Assembly (NCBI RefSeq): GCF_000247815.1
Contig: NW_004775927.1
Location: 62,001-126,000, forward strand
DNA length: 64,000 nucleotides
Source of the DNA: Ficedula albicollis
Taxonomy: Eukaryota; Chordata; Aves; Passeriformes; Muscicapidae
Direction of reading: 5' to 3'
The notes below the pieces were generated by a model, which ran no database searches, was not told the DNA's origin, and worked only from the letters and a program-made list of their open reading frames with translations. This document shows positions 1 through 11,906 of the stretch, piece by piece. How positions within the stretch are numbered: the first letter of the stretch is position 1; every line of letters begins with the position of its first letter. The position numbers and the translations under genes were made by a program.

Positions 1-200
1 AAACAACTTGATATAGCTGGTTTCCCCCTGTGTTCAAACAGCAAAAACCTTTGATACTATGAAGAAAATTAGTAACAGGTGAAAGACCATGTTTAACAAT
101 GTTGGGACAAAACAGCCGTTTGCTTTAAAGTATAAGTCCTCTAATCTTCTTTAATTCCCAACAGACAATAACTGTTGTCTGTCAGCAGAGCTTACATATA

Positions 201-380
201 TCAATATCTCTGAAACCCCAAGTAGTAAAGATACACACAAAAATAAACACTTTAGTAATTTTCATCCTATATGCTAAATAAGTGTGAGGATCAATATCTC
301 TGAAACCCCAAGTAGTAAAGATACACACAAAAATAAACACTTTAGTAATTTTCATCCTATGTGCTAAATAAGTGTGAGAG
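201..380. repeat. Two-copy tandem duplication, period 90 bp
   Basis: Two head-to-tail copies (201-290 and 291-380) start at the same motif (tcaatatctctgaaacccca) and differ at one counted position (271 a versus 361 g). The unit is not recognisable as a mobile element. Open frames across it are duplicated chance frames with no protein features. Confidence 0.93.
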
Positions 381-2702
381 AACATACGAAATTATTGAGA
401 TTTACAGAGGCACATTTGGCTTCCTTTCCATATTTACTTGAAGTGTGCAAGAAAAATTGAATTGGATTATTTCACTCTAAGGATAAACTATTATCAAAAG
501 ACATGTTGTGTGATCAAATGCAGATAAAGTGTTTGTGGTGTAGAAAGAGATTTTAATTTACAATGCTCTTTATAAATTTTAATTTTGGATTTGTGCTTTG
601 TCATCATGATCTGTGCCTTTTTGATATTTGTTTTCTCACACACAAAGAAGGTGGAGGGTTTGAGGGTTTTTTGAGGTATTCTAAATAAGTTCTTATCTAT
701 TTCAAAAAGTGGTCTAAAAGGCAAATATTCTCTTCAGATTTGAATTTCACTTAAGAGCCACATTTGCCTTCATTTGTATTCTCAATATAGGAAATATTCA
801 CTCAATTTTCCCCTCAATGAATGCCTTTATTTTCCTATTCTTAAAATAAAAGAGGCCGGGAAAAGCAGATTAGATCATTCATAGCCAGATTACGTTGAAA
901 ATCTCAGTCATGGTGACACCATTATATTTGTTTCCAGAAACAGAGGTTTCTACTGAAGATTGTTAGCAAGAGTTTAGCAGTTTTTCCTAGCTGCTGAGCT
1001 CCACCAAAAAAAGGAAGTTAAATCACATCATCATGTATTCTAAAAGGGCTTTTAAAGACTAGTATTTCAACGTAATTCGTTGCACTAAGAAATGACACAG
1101 AAACTCAGCAAAAAATCAGCTTTAAATGGCCTTTCATTTTAAGATACCGTTTCATAGATAATTTCATTTTAATATACCTTTTCACTTTAATTTCAAGATG
1201 CCATTTCATAGATCTTGCTTGGAAAAATCAAGGAAGGGGAAGGAGAGCTGCTTAAAAAAAAAAAAAGGAAAAAAAAAAGGGAAAAAAGAGCAATTGCTTG
1301 TCAACTCCTTTTGAATAAGTCTAAAGAAAATAATTAAGTGCAAATGCCTGCTTTGTAGATAGTCTTGTGGAGACTTTCTGAGCTGCTTGTTGAAGATTTT
1401 GACACTTAACTACCAGTTCAATTGGACTGCAGAACTGAAGCTTCTATACATATCAGAAATTGATTTGCAGTAATTTAGCCACTTAGCCAATTTAGTAATT
1501 TAGTTCAGTAAGTGGCTGTGAATGGCATTGTGACTTCAACAAATTCAGCATACTTTGCAAAAAATATGAGAATACAGGTTTTAGATCTGAAATTCTACTG
1601 TGTAGAAGTTTCCTACACACTCTTTGTCCTTACCAGTGTATAATCCTGCCCCCTTCCCAAATCCCCAAAGAAGCAAAAGAACAAACAACCCCCCTGCAAA
1701 ACCCATTCAACCAGCCAACCAAGTAAGCAAGCAAGAAAACCCCAACCAAATAACAGCAACAAAACTCCAGTTGGTTTCTTCCTGTTATTTACATGAAAAA
1801 TATTGAAACCATTACTGAATTTTAATAAAATTGTGTATGGTCAAAATTGACAGAAAAAAGACTTCAGGTGAGAGCACCAGTCTGACAGAAAGAATAAGAA
1901 ATGTTTGTCTAGTATTTCTTCATCAGTAAACAAAGATACTTTCTGCATAGAAATTAGGTGCTATTCTGTGTATGATAGCTTGTGAGACAAGCACATGTCG
2001 TGATCTGAAAATGAGAGGGTATATTGCTCTAGTATGCAACATAAAAGAACTTCATTTTGGCATGTGGAATGTTCAACTTTTCCCTACCTGCAGAATTCTG
2101 TGAAATATTTCATAAGGTTTAACTTAGACATGTTTATTTATACAACACGAGGTATTTTCCAAAAATGTTCCCTAAAGGAAAAATGCACCGCAAATGCACC
2201 TGAGATCAGAAATCTCTAGTGCAGGTGTTGTGAAGAGGAATCAACTTTTATGGGGGGAAATGAGCTTGTCTACTTGCTTACTTAATTTCAAAAATACAGC
2301 TCAGCATTCTGACTGACAGACTCTGAGACCTAAATATGAGGATTCTCAGCAAGGAAGCTGCTGGCGTTTTCTCCTTGTCTTTACATCTCTCTACCGTGGG
2401 CACACTGCATGCCACATCAGGAACATCAGCAGACTGGGGTTTTAGCTTTGGATTTTTTTAGTTTTGGAATTTTTTAGCTTTTTTATGCAAGCTCATTAGG
2501 GGTAAATGTTTTATTTCCTGCTTTGCACTAGCATAAAAGCAGTTGAAGCCTTTCAAAAATGGGAGAAAAAAAGAAATAAAGGTTTTCTGTGTTAACTAAG
2601 ATACTAAATTAAAAATTAAACTGTTTGCTGCTTGACAGAATAAAAAACCTTTTTCAGTGTGATCTTGATATGAAAAACCAACTAAAAATCATTAGAGCTC
2701 TT
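381..2702. other. Non-coding AT-rich sequence, nothing recognised
   Basis: No open frame longer than about 75 codons has protein-like composition, and I see no splice-flanked exon, RNA gene or repeat family. There is an interrupted A-rich tract at about 1253-1285. It looks like ordinary avian intergenic or intronic DNA. Confidence 0.5.
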
Positions 2703-2795
2703 TATCCTTTCACTTACCCTCTTCTGTCCCTTCCTACCATCTCTCTTTCCCTCATCTTTCTCTCTCTCCCTTTTCCTTCAGCTCCCCTTTTTGTT
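2703..2795. repeat. Pyrimidine-rich low-complexity tract
   Basis: A CT-rich run made of irregular ctct, cctt and ttcc words, without a fixed period. It could be a decayed CT microsatellite. It resembles a polypyrimidine tract, but no exon is recognisable next to it. Confidence 0.6.
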
Positions 2796-3984
2796 CCTGG
2801 AACATTCTGTTTCTCTTATGAGCTAACAAGTTTGTTGTGGCCTTGTGTCTCATTCCCTTCCAGGCTTGCAGCTGTTTTGGCAACAGAAGAAAAATCCCCA
2901 TAACAAATCAAATAAAAGCCCATTCTGTGAAGAGGAATTGAAAACAGCAGGCCTCAAAGAGGACTGCACATGAGATGCCTTGTTCTGGCTTTCAACACGA
3001 CTCAAATCAGAAACACATTACCATAATCTGAAACAGCCCACTGCTAACACAAGACAGATGGTGGGTAATAACCCATGCATCATTAATAAATAAATTCCAG
3101 CATTAAAGGCTTTACAAAGTATGACAACATTATCTGGGCAAAATTACTGCCCCTTTTCCACCCCCAGCATTATTTCACTCTCTTGTGGGTCTCTTTCACT
3201 CCCTCTCTCCCCCTTTTAAAGTGATTGTTCTTTTGAAGGAAATTAAACATGGTGCAAGTTTTAATCACATGAAAGCTATCTTAGTGTATAAGTCTGAAAC
3301 TCCATAAGGGAAAAATAAAATAGCTGCCAAAGTGTAATTGCTCCCATGTACTTCTATTGGATCAGCAAATGATGATTTATTGCATTGTGCTCCACTAGCT
3401 GTCTTTGCCCTCTCTCATATTCTACTATTTTATTTCACTACGAATTTCAGGTAAGAATTTTGCATTGTGTTTTCTACTAAACTGTAGGATATATGTTATC
3501 ATTTCTCAGCTTTCCTTCTACAAACTGTGCCATCTGTCTTCTCCTTTTTCTTTTTCACTTATTTCAGAGGTAATTTTGAGTAATAGATACACCTTTAACA
3601 AATGTTGGAGAGTACTTATATGTAAGATGGACGAACCACAACACTTTTTTGACTGACCAACATGAGTGTCACTTGAAAAGGGAGGAGAAAGCAGATGGGA
3701 TGACGTGTTTACAGTTTGTTTCACAGTTATAAATACAGAGCTTGAATCCCAGGTGAGTTTTGAAATCTGTGTTTCCAGAGTTCATAGTGTTGCACATACT
3801 ACAGGGCTGAAAGTCTGTCATAAGGACCGAAGAAGACCTGAAAACCTGTTTGTGTCTGTGTGCTGGTTAATCTTTACTGGACATCAGATGCCCACCAAAC
3901 TATTTTTATCACCTCACCTCTTCAAAAATGCAATTGAAAGATCATGGGTTGAATAAGGAAAGAAGATCACTCCTGTTTACATGG
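2796..3984. other. Non-coding sequence, no gene recognised
   Basis: Contains no repeat family that I recognise. The part at about 2940-3160 has mixed composition with homeodomain-like ATTA/TAAT words and could be conserved non-coding DNA, but that needs a multi-species alignment. An overlapping pair of open frames at 3518-3956 has no recognisable domain. Confidence 0.4.
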
Positions 3985-4120
3985 AACCACAGCATATTCT
4001 GAGTAGGAAGGGACCCATAAAGATCACCAAGACCAAAGAATAAGTGAATGACTCACCATATGGTGATTGAACCAGCAACCTTGGTGATGATCATGCTCTA
4101 ACCAGCTGAGCTAATCTCAG
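3985..4120 (-). mobile_element. tRNA-derived SINE with CR1-like tail (TguSINE1-like)
   Basis: Read on the minus strand, the element starts with a tRNA-like head. The A box lies at 4113-4097 (tagctcagctggttaga) and the B box at 4073-4063 (ggttcaatcac). The head resembles tRNA-Ile. Towards 3985 it changes into a tail like a CR1 3' end (the complement of cacagcatattctgagtagg then aagggacccat). A tRNA-Ile-type head plus CR1 tail is the known structure of the songbird TguSINE1 family, a SINE thought to be mobilised by CR1 reverse transcriptase. It is not a working tRNA gene because no cloverleaf 3' half or acceptor stem closes. It abuts the truncated LTR at 4121. Family assignment is from memory; the tRNA-head/CR1-tail structure is seen directly. 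Confidence 0.75.
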
Positions 4121-4930
4121 GGTCATGGGCAAAACAGCTTTGGGACCTACCTTCTCACAGGCTCAGTTTCACTTCTAACTCCTCTACCCTTTGCTCCCTA
4201 CCTGAGTGCCAGAAGGAGGGGAAATTTGGGTTGAAACTATGAACTGATGTTCACTGCCCTTCATCTCTGTCTCTTTTTCCTTCTCATTCTCTTTCTCTGC
4301 TCCAGCCCCAAGCCCCTCCCATGGGAGAAAGCTCTTCATTAACTTTTCTTGTATGGGTCTTTTCTGCTTAAGAACTGCTTCCCCATTGATTCTTTTTATG
4401 GGATAAAGAATCTCTTCATGACCACACTGCTTCCATATGGGCCCCCCATGAGATCCTTAATGCTGATAGCAGGCCTGAATCCAGAGGTGCTCCCCTCCAT
4501 GGGCTGCAGCTTTGGTCGGGCACCTGTCCCTCTGTGGGCTCCCCTAGGCTGCAGCTTTCCTCAGGACATAACCTGGTGGAGAGGGACCTCCATGTGCTGC
4601 GGGAGAATTTCTACTGCGCTGCCTAGAGCACCTCCTGCCCCTCCTTTTCCACTGACCTTGGTGTCTAGAGTGCCATTTCTCTGACGTATCCTCGTTCTTT
4701 TCTCCCAACTGCTGTTTCACAGCTGATTTTTTATACTTTCTTAAGTACATTGTCACAGAGTGACTACAAACCTCAGTGAGAGGTTCAGCTTTTGCCAGCA
4801 ATGGGACAGTCTTGGAGCTGGCTGGCAGTGGCTCTGTGTAGCCTGGGGGCAACTGCTTGCTGGTGTCTTCTCACAGAAACATCTCTTGCAGCCCCTTCCT
4901 GCTGCCAAAACCAGCAAGCAAAACCAGTGA
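4121..4930 (-). mobile_element. Solo LTR of avian endogenous retrovirus, 3'-truncated
   Basis: On the minus strand this aligns by eye with the LTRs at 6613-7595 and 30589-31562. Shared landmarks are the Gly/Pro-like GC-rich block with repeated catgggctgcagc words, the gcaggaggtgctc segment, an A/T-rich promoter-like stretch at 4727-4750 and a 5' end containing tgctggttttggcagcag. The segment beyond the catgggcaaaac word (4125-4136 on plus), roughly the last 150 bp of the family, is missing where the SINE begins. No gag, pol or env sequence flanks it, so it is a solo LTR or LTR fragment. It is probably of ERVL type; family is inferred from resemblance to common passerine LTRs. No intact frame is coding. 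Confidence 0.75.
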
Positions 4931-5154
4931 AATATAAAAATGATGACTGTCTGGGAGCGGAATATATTTTGCTTTAAACATTATTGTGATTTCTGGATTT
5001 TTCTGTTGCTTGGTTTGACAATTCACTAATGAAAAAAGGCCTGTGAACAGAGCCGAGCAAGGACCATAGTTAGGAGTAGTGTATTGGCTAAGATTCTATC
5101 CAAATAAATTCCAGTATGAATATTTAAATTTTGAATCTTATGAATCATTTATAG

Positions 5155-5260
5155 CATATATACTATATTATAATAGTATACACTATAATATATAATATAT
5201 AATATATAGTATATATAATAGTATATATATATTATATTTATAATATATACTTACTATATT
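5155..5260. repeat. AT-dinucleotide / palindromic TA tract
   Basis: An almost pure A/T stretch of overlapping tatata, ataata and tatatt words that can fold on itself (potential cruciform). It is a degenerate TA microsatellite with no fixed longer unit. Confidence 0.85.
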
Positions 5261-5262
5261 TT

Positions 5263-5778
5263 TTAATTCCTGATGTAAATTGTCCTTTTACAATCAGTAC
5301 AACTATCTGTTATTTCCTGTAGTAATAATGATTGGAATTCTTCTTGTTTTATTTATTTGTTTACTATTATTTTTCTTTCACAAGGTGAATTAGAGAAATG
5401 CATTTTTTTATATAATGAAATACCCCAAGTGAATTTTTTCCCGCCAGTTGACTGATGGAACTGTATAACTTTCTTCCAAAAGGATTTTTAGAAGACACAT
5501 TTCTGCTTTGCACGTGTGCTGCAGCTATGTCATGGTAAGTGTCTTCAGTCATAATTGTCCTTGTAACTTGCTACCTTAGCTCCAACAAAGAAGCTCTACA
5601 AAGAGCTACATGGGTAGCCCCAAAATACCCACAGAAAACATTGCACAATGCAATGCTATGCTTACTAATTTTCATGGGATTTAATGAACGTTACACTGTT
5701 GAACTGAAGTTTACCAGAAAATCTCATCTACAGCATACATTTCTAAGGTCAGAATTGAAGTCATATTTATTCCAAGTT
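5263..5778. other. Non-coding sequence, nothing recognised
   Basis: Plain AT-rich DNA. An open frame crossing 5539-5922 is carried mainly by the T/G-rich tract that follows and gives an aromatic-rich low-complexity peptide, so I do not treat it as a gene. Confidence 0.5.
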
Positions 5779-5898
5779 GTTTTTTTGGTTTTTTTTTTTT
5801 TTGGTTTGTGGTTTTGGTTGGGTTGTTTGGGTTTGGTTTTTTTTGTTGATGTGGGGGGGTTTTTTGTTTGTTTTTTGCTTGTTTGTGTTTTTTTTTTT
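5779..5898. repeat. T/G-rich low-complexity tract
   Basis: Long T runs broken by G or GG, with one run of seven G (gtgggggggtttttt) and tttg words. On the complement it is A-rich with C interruptions. No retroelement body is recognisable on either side, so a poly-A tail origin is not supported. Confidence 0.8.
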
Positions 5899-6612
5899 AA
5901 TAAAAGTTACTTTAACAATTGATATAACTATCTGAGAAATCTTTCTTACACAGGAGTAATAAATACATTCCAGAATCAGCAAGAGCAGCCCCCAGATTCT
6001 AAGTGCTCTGATGAGCAGGTCTCAGTTAAGTATGTACTATGCTGCTTGCTTACTTCTTGGCATGGTTTTCTGGGTTTGTTCACTTTTAGGGTTCCTGCTG
6101 CCGTAAAGTAACCTGCAAACCCAGAGCTTTTCCTCTATCTTTAATTAACTCAAAGCAATAGGAGGAATTATTTAAGATAGTAATGATTTAGGATAGTAAT
6201 GATATGATATATTGAATTTATGTCCATATTATAATGCATCTTATTAGGAAAAATTAAAATGTAAAATTAGTCTTATATTCTTTTTAAAAGCTACTTAGAG
6301 AGGAAAGAAGGCAGAAAGGCGAGAAGGCAGGCAGGGAGGAAGGAAGGCTAGTTATGAGTTTTCCTGTGGCTATAGGAAAAGAAAGGAAAAGACCAGAAGT
6401 GAAACCGTGTGCTCAAATGAAATCAGTACATTTAACTTCATAATTTTACAGGTATTTTGCATGGTAACTCAATCAAATCTAGTTTCATTTTTAATCACTA
6501 GTAGTAGAATGATAACTAACCAACAGAAAAAAACCACAAAAACTTGTCTAGAGAAAAGTTTGGATAGGCTTTTTAAGGGCTTTTGTCCAGATACTTGACT
6601 TTATATCGGATT
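5899..6612. other. Non-coding sequence with a short purine tract
   Basis: Holds a GA-rich run at about 6299-6350 made of gaaggcag and ggaagg words; otherwise plain AT-rich DNA without genes or recognised repeats. Confidence 0.5.
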
Positions 6613-7595
6613 TGTATAGTCAAGCTTTGCCAGCAGGAGGAGATACAGGGGTGGCTTCTGTAAGAAGCTGCTGGAAGCTTCCTCCATGTCTGGCAGAGCA
6701 AATCTCTGGCAGCCTCGTAGACAGGTGTGCCACTGGTCAAGGCTGGGCCAGTTAGAAATTAGGATAATGCCTCTGTGATGGCATATTTAAGAAGAAGAAA
6801 AACTGAGTTACTGCACAGGTTTAATTGATGCCAGAGAAGAGCATGTGAGAATACCTGAGAGGAACAACTCTGCAGGCTCTGAGGTCAGTGCAGGTGGGGC
6901 AGGAGGTGCTCCAGGCACTGAGATTCCCCTGCAGCCCCTGGCGCAGACAGCCCAGCTGTGCCCCTGCAGCCACGGAGGTCCATGGGGATACAGAGATCAC
7001 CTGCAGGCCGTGAAGAACAACCACACCAGAGCAGGGGGATGCCGGAGAGGAGGCTGGGACCCCATGGGAGGCCTTTCAAGGGGAGTCCCCACTGTAGCAG
7101 CCTGTCCTTGAAGAGCTGCCCCCTGTGAAAGAGTAGTCCTCTGCAGCAGTCTGAGGAGCACTGTTGCCCATGGGATGGACTCACACGGGAGAAATTCATG
7201 GGGAACTGTGTCCCATGGGAAGGCCTCTACACTGGAGCAGGGGATGGACTCCTCTCCCTGAGCAATGGGAGAAATAACATGTGATGAACTGGCCATAACC
7301 CCGATTTCCTGTGCTGTTGGGATGGAGGAGGTAGAGCTGGGAGGGAGGCAGGTGTTTTGAATGTCTGTTTTTACTTCTCATTATCTTGCTCTGATTTTCT
7401 TAGTAACAAATTAAATTAATATCTTTAATTCTAGTTTGTTTTGCCCGTGACAGTATTTGGTGACTGATCTCATCTGGTTCTTATCTTAACTCATGAATCC
7501 TTCATTATATTTTCTCTCCCCTGTACAGCTGCAGAGGGGAGTGATAGAGAGGCTTTGGTGGGTGCCTGGCATCCAGCCAGGGTCAACCCACTACA
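6613..7595 (+). mobile_element. Full-length solo LTR of avian endogenous retrovirus (ERVL-type)
   Basis: About 983 bp, from a TG start (tgtatagtc) to a CA end (gggtcaacccactaca). The strand is set by an ordered promoter and processing layout: a TATA-like atatttaag at 6783-6791, a GC-rich middle with repeated gctgcagcc, catgggaggc and ggagcaggggatg words, then a degraded poly-A signal (aacaaa at 7405-7410) followed by a T/G-rich stretch. No primer-binding site or gag-like sequence follows 7595 and no second LTR lies nearby, so it is a solo LTR, presumably left by LTR-LTR recombination. The flanking five bases (ggatt / gactc) do not match, so no target duplication is claimed. Two relatives lie at 4121-4930 and 30589-31562. 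Open frames inside are GC-driven shadows. Confidence 0.8.
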
Positions 7596-8119
7596 GACTC
7601 TTAGGAAGTTCAGAAAACAGAACAACATTCTTTCCTAAAAATATTTATGCCCTCTTAAAAAAAGGTCACTCTCCAGACCAAACCAAAACATAATGGTTCA
7701 AAACTTAAAACTCTTCAGCTCTGTGACATTTACATCATTACAGTGAGTAATACAGATATTACTTAAAATATTATTTTCAAAGAACTCCCTGAAAAAATAT
7801 TCACATTTATGGAAGTAGACATTCTCAAAATTTATTTAAGATAATTTCATTACCCTGTCAGAATGACAGAAAAGATATTTAGAACAGTTTTCAATATCTT
7901 TTAAGATATAGATGTTTTAATGTAATGCTGCAAAGAACTAAAATGGAAGAAAACAATTTTTTATGTCAGCTGGCATTATAGATACTAGACATTTCTGCTA
8001 GAACTTCCCAAGAGCTTTAAGAGTCCTTGTGGGTCTTACCACCTCCTGTGAGAAAGCACCTTAACAGTTCTTTTTTCTCACAAGCTAGAATTTCCATAGA
8101 GGAATGTTTTTAACCATAA
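7596..8119. other. Non-coding sequence, nothing recognised
   Basis: AT-rich DNA between the solo LTR and the CR1 copy. No RNA gene, open frame or repeat seen. Confidence 0.5.
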
Positions 8120-8975
8120 AGTCACCTGAAGGCTCTGCTGCCATTCCATGGGACCTGGATCAGCTGGAGGGTTGGGCAGAGAGAAACCTAATGAGGCTCA
8201 ACAAGGGCAAGTGCCAGGTCCTGCAGCTGGGGAGGAGCAGCCCCAAGTGCCAGCACAGGCTGGGGCTGAGCTCCTGCAGAGCAGCTCTGTGGAGAAGGAC
8301 CTGGGGCTCCTGGTGCATCACAAGCTGTCCATGAGCTGTCAGTGCCCCTGTGGCCAGGAGGGCCAAGGGGATCCTGGGCTGCTCTGGGAAGAGTGTGGCC
8401 AGCAGGAGGAGGGAGGTGATCCCTCCCCTCTACTCAGCCCTGCTGAGGCCACACCTGGAGTGCTGTGTCCAGTTCTGGGCTCCTCAGCACAAGAGAGACA
8501 GGGAGCTGCTGGAGAGGGTCCAGTGGAGAGCCACAAGGATGATCAGGGGTCTGGAGCTCCTCTCTTGTGAGGAGAGACTCTGGGAGCTGGAGCTGGGTCT
8601 GTTTGGTCTGGAGAAGAGAAGACTGAGAGGGGATCTCATCAATACATAGAAATATCTCAAAGGTGGTGTCAGGAGGATGGTGCCAGACTTTTCAGTGGTG
8701 CCCAGAGAAGAGACAAGGAGCAATGGCTGTAAACTAAAACACAAGAAGTTCCACCTCAACAAGAGGAAGAATTTCTTTACACTGAGGGTGGCAGAGCACT
8801 GAACAGCTGCTTGGAGAAGGTCATGGATTCTCCCTGTCTGGAGACATTCAAAATCCACCTGGACACCTGCTTCCTGTGTAACCTGCTCCAGGTGACCCTG
8901 CCTTGGCAGGGGGTTGGACTGGATGATCTCCAGGAGTCCTTTCCAACCCTCGCAATTCTGTGATTCTGTGATTCT
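8120..8975 (+). mobile_element. CR1 LINE, 5'-truncated 3' end (RT C-terminus and 3' UTR)
   Basis: Conceptual translation gives the CR1 ORF2 C-terminal region in order. The WAERNLMRLNKGKCQVLQLG block is in one frame (8122-8260). The [20 protein letters not shown] and RRLRGDLIN blocks follow in another frame (8350-8646), so at least one frameshift separates them. A stop after DLINT and further decay mean no protein is made. The copy ends in the CR1 signature attctgtgattctgtgattct at 8955-8975. CR1 is the main avian LINE, copied by target-primed reverse transcription, which usually truncates the 5' end as here. A close relative in opposite orientation lies at 37466-38737, and the two align along nearly their whole lengths. 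Confidence 0.95.
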
Positions 8976-10539
8976 TGGTAGTAGCTGGGTAATGGCAGCC
9001 AAGATTGTCAACCTGTACAGTAAATTTCTGGGCATGAATAGAAAATGATTGCTTTCATAAATGTGGATGTAAATGTCAGAATTTAAAAGGACCAATCTAT
9101 TAATGCTTTGCCTATATTTATGTTCAAGTAAAGTAATTTTAGGTCTTTCTAAGGCAGTAATCAGTATAAAATAATCCACCTAAACAATAATACAAGGCAG
9201 TGGAAAAGTGATTGTGAAGTAAATCAAGATTTGCCTAAAAGTGGTCATTTTTATGGAAAACATTTTCTTAGATATTTCAGTGCTTAATGCCAACTTCTTA
9301 ACAGTGACTCACTTAACCATATCAAACATATGTCAAGATCCTTCAATGTCAATGGATTATATTGACTGTACTGGGCCAGCAGAGGACCCTTCACACCAGT
9401 TTGTTCCTCTTCCAGTTTCACTTACTTTTCTTGAGTGATGAGAGGATTCAGGGGGCTTCCTCCGGGGAGAGATAAAATGAGAGTGTGGCAGGCCATATCT
9501 GTGCCTAATTAACTAACGAGCATTTTCTGGCATTAGGCAAGAATATCTAACATTGTTCATAAGAAGTAGTGCAATAAAGCTCTTCTTACATTATAAATAG
9601 CCTTGTGAGAGGCAAGCTGTGGTTCTAAGGGTAGAATTTCCCTTAGAATGAGTGCCTCTTATTTTCTAAGATGAATACTTTCCAGCAGACTTTAAAACTA
9701 GAGTCAGCACTACTATACGTGCCAATGTACAGAAACCTTTTAGGATGTTAGGTTCTGCTTCATAGATATGAAAGCCAGTGTCTGAAGTTAAATACTTCTT
9801 CCTGGTATGAAACCCAGACTTTTTTTGTATTGAATATTAGAGCACTCACACTTACAATGTGAAACAAAACCAAATTATTTTCCTAATAGTATCAAAATGT
9901 TATCAACCAACATAATTCCACACAAGTAAGTGCCATTTTTTCATTAATGAGAAGAGCTGCACTGTTCTAAAACATTTTATTGTATTTATAGTTATTGTAT
10001 GATATAGAAATCGAAAATTTTTTCTTGTAACATTAAATTTCTATACAAAAGTACAGACTCATTTATGCTGAATAGGAACAAGAATATTTAAAAAATAAGC
10101 AGTTTAAAATGTAATTTTAAATTTATACAATGAGTTCATAATATTAATAGCATATGCATTTTTTGCTGTTGAATAACTTTTGCATTTTATTCTTATCACT
10201 GACTCGGCTTTCAGTATTTAAGTGCTCACAGATGCCTGTCAGCCATTTGCTGCTTATGGAAACAAACTGATATTTTTATTTCAAAAGCTACAAATAAGTC
10301 AAAGGTATAAAAGAAAGATAAGGGAAAACATAACTCCAATTATCAGCTGGTATGCTGAACAAATAAATGTTATTGTTGAAAAGAACAACACATCTTTTCT
10401 CTTCTAAGAGTTAACTGAAATCACATGCATACCTCAACTAATTTCAAAAGTATGGGAGCACAAGAATAATGGAAGCTTGGGCTAAATAATGTTTATATTA
10501 GTTATATATATATTGCAATTCATAGTGTTTTGGGAAACT
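8976..10539. other. Non-coding AT-rich sequence
   Basis: No gene, RNA or recognised repeat. The sequence is highly AT-rich between about 9960 and 10200. The short open frame at 9241-9438 shows no domain. Confidence 0.5.
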
Positions 10540-10870
10540 TGCCTTTGAATGTTGAATGGCTAGCTGAAGCAGTCTACGAATCATTAGCAAATATCTGTAG
10601 AAAGCTGTGGATGATGCTGAGGTCTCAAAAGAGCAGGGAAGGTCAAATGCAGTGCCTGCCATCAAAAAAAGGGAGAAGGAGCACCTAGGGAGCTGAAAAC
10701 TGTTCAGCCTAGCTCTAATACTGGAAAGCTACCGAAACAAATTATTGAACAATCAATTTGTTCTTGGAGGATAATCAGATGATAAGGTATGGTCAGCAAT
10801 GATTTGTGAAGATTTCAACCAATTTAATTTTCTTTTCCTTCTGGGTTCTGGCTTTGTGGTTAAGTAACAG
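10540..10870 (+). mobile_element. Old CR1/L3-like LINE fragment (RT N-terminal part)
   Basis: The plus strand keeps the word order of CR1 reverse transcriptase just upstream of the catalytic core: a caaatgcagtgcctgcc block, the lysine-rich tcaaaaaaagggagaaggag block, then a degraded form of the N-Y-R-P-V-S-L-T-S-P-G motif region (10703-10735) and aaacaaattattgaacaatc. Frames are broken repeatedly, so it is an old, dead copy with neither 5' end nor 3' tail. It ends about 180 bp before the large poly-C run. Assignment is by recognition, not alignment. Confidence 0.75.
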
Positions 10871-11047
10871 TCAGCAGAAATGCTGTTGCCTGTTACTATT
10901 TAATTTTCGAATGCACTTCATCTTTTATAAGAAAACTAAGCAATTATTGCTTACATATTACTACTTTTAGAGAAGTCACAGCTGGTTAAAACCTCAAAGG
11001 ATTGTTGTTTGGTTTCAAACATGGTAGGGTAAGGATTTTTCTTTATT

Positions 11048-11906
<859 letters not shown>

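Noticed and set aside
4063..4113. Possible tRNA gene (A and B boxes)
   Set aside because: The boxes belong to a SINE head; no acceptor stem or proper cloverleaf, and a CR1-like tail follows.
5539..5922. 127-codon frame
   Set aside because: Its second half is the T/G-rich low-complexity tract; no domain.
6613..7595. CpG-island promoter or GC-rich exon
   Set aside because: The GC-rich block is explained by LTR sequence shared with two other copies in the window.
8484..9179. 231-codon minus-strand open frame
   Set aside because: Antisense shadow of the CR1 copy at 8120-8975 continued into AT-rich DNA.
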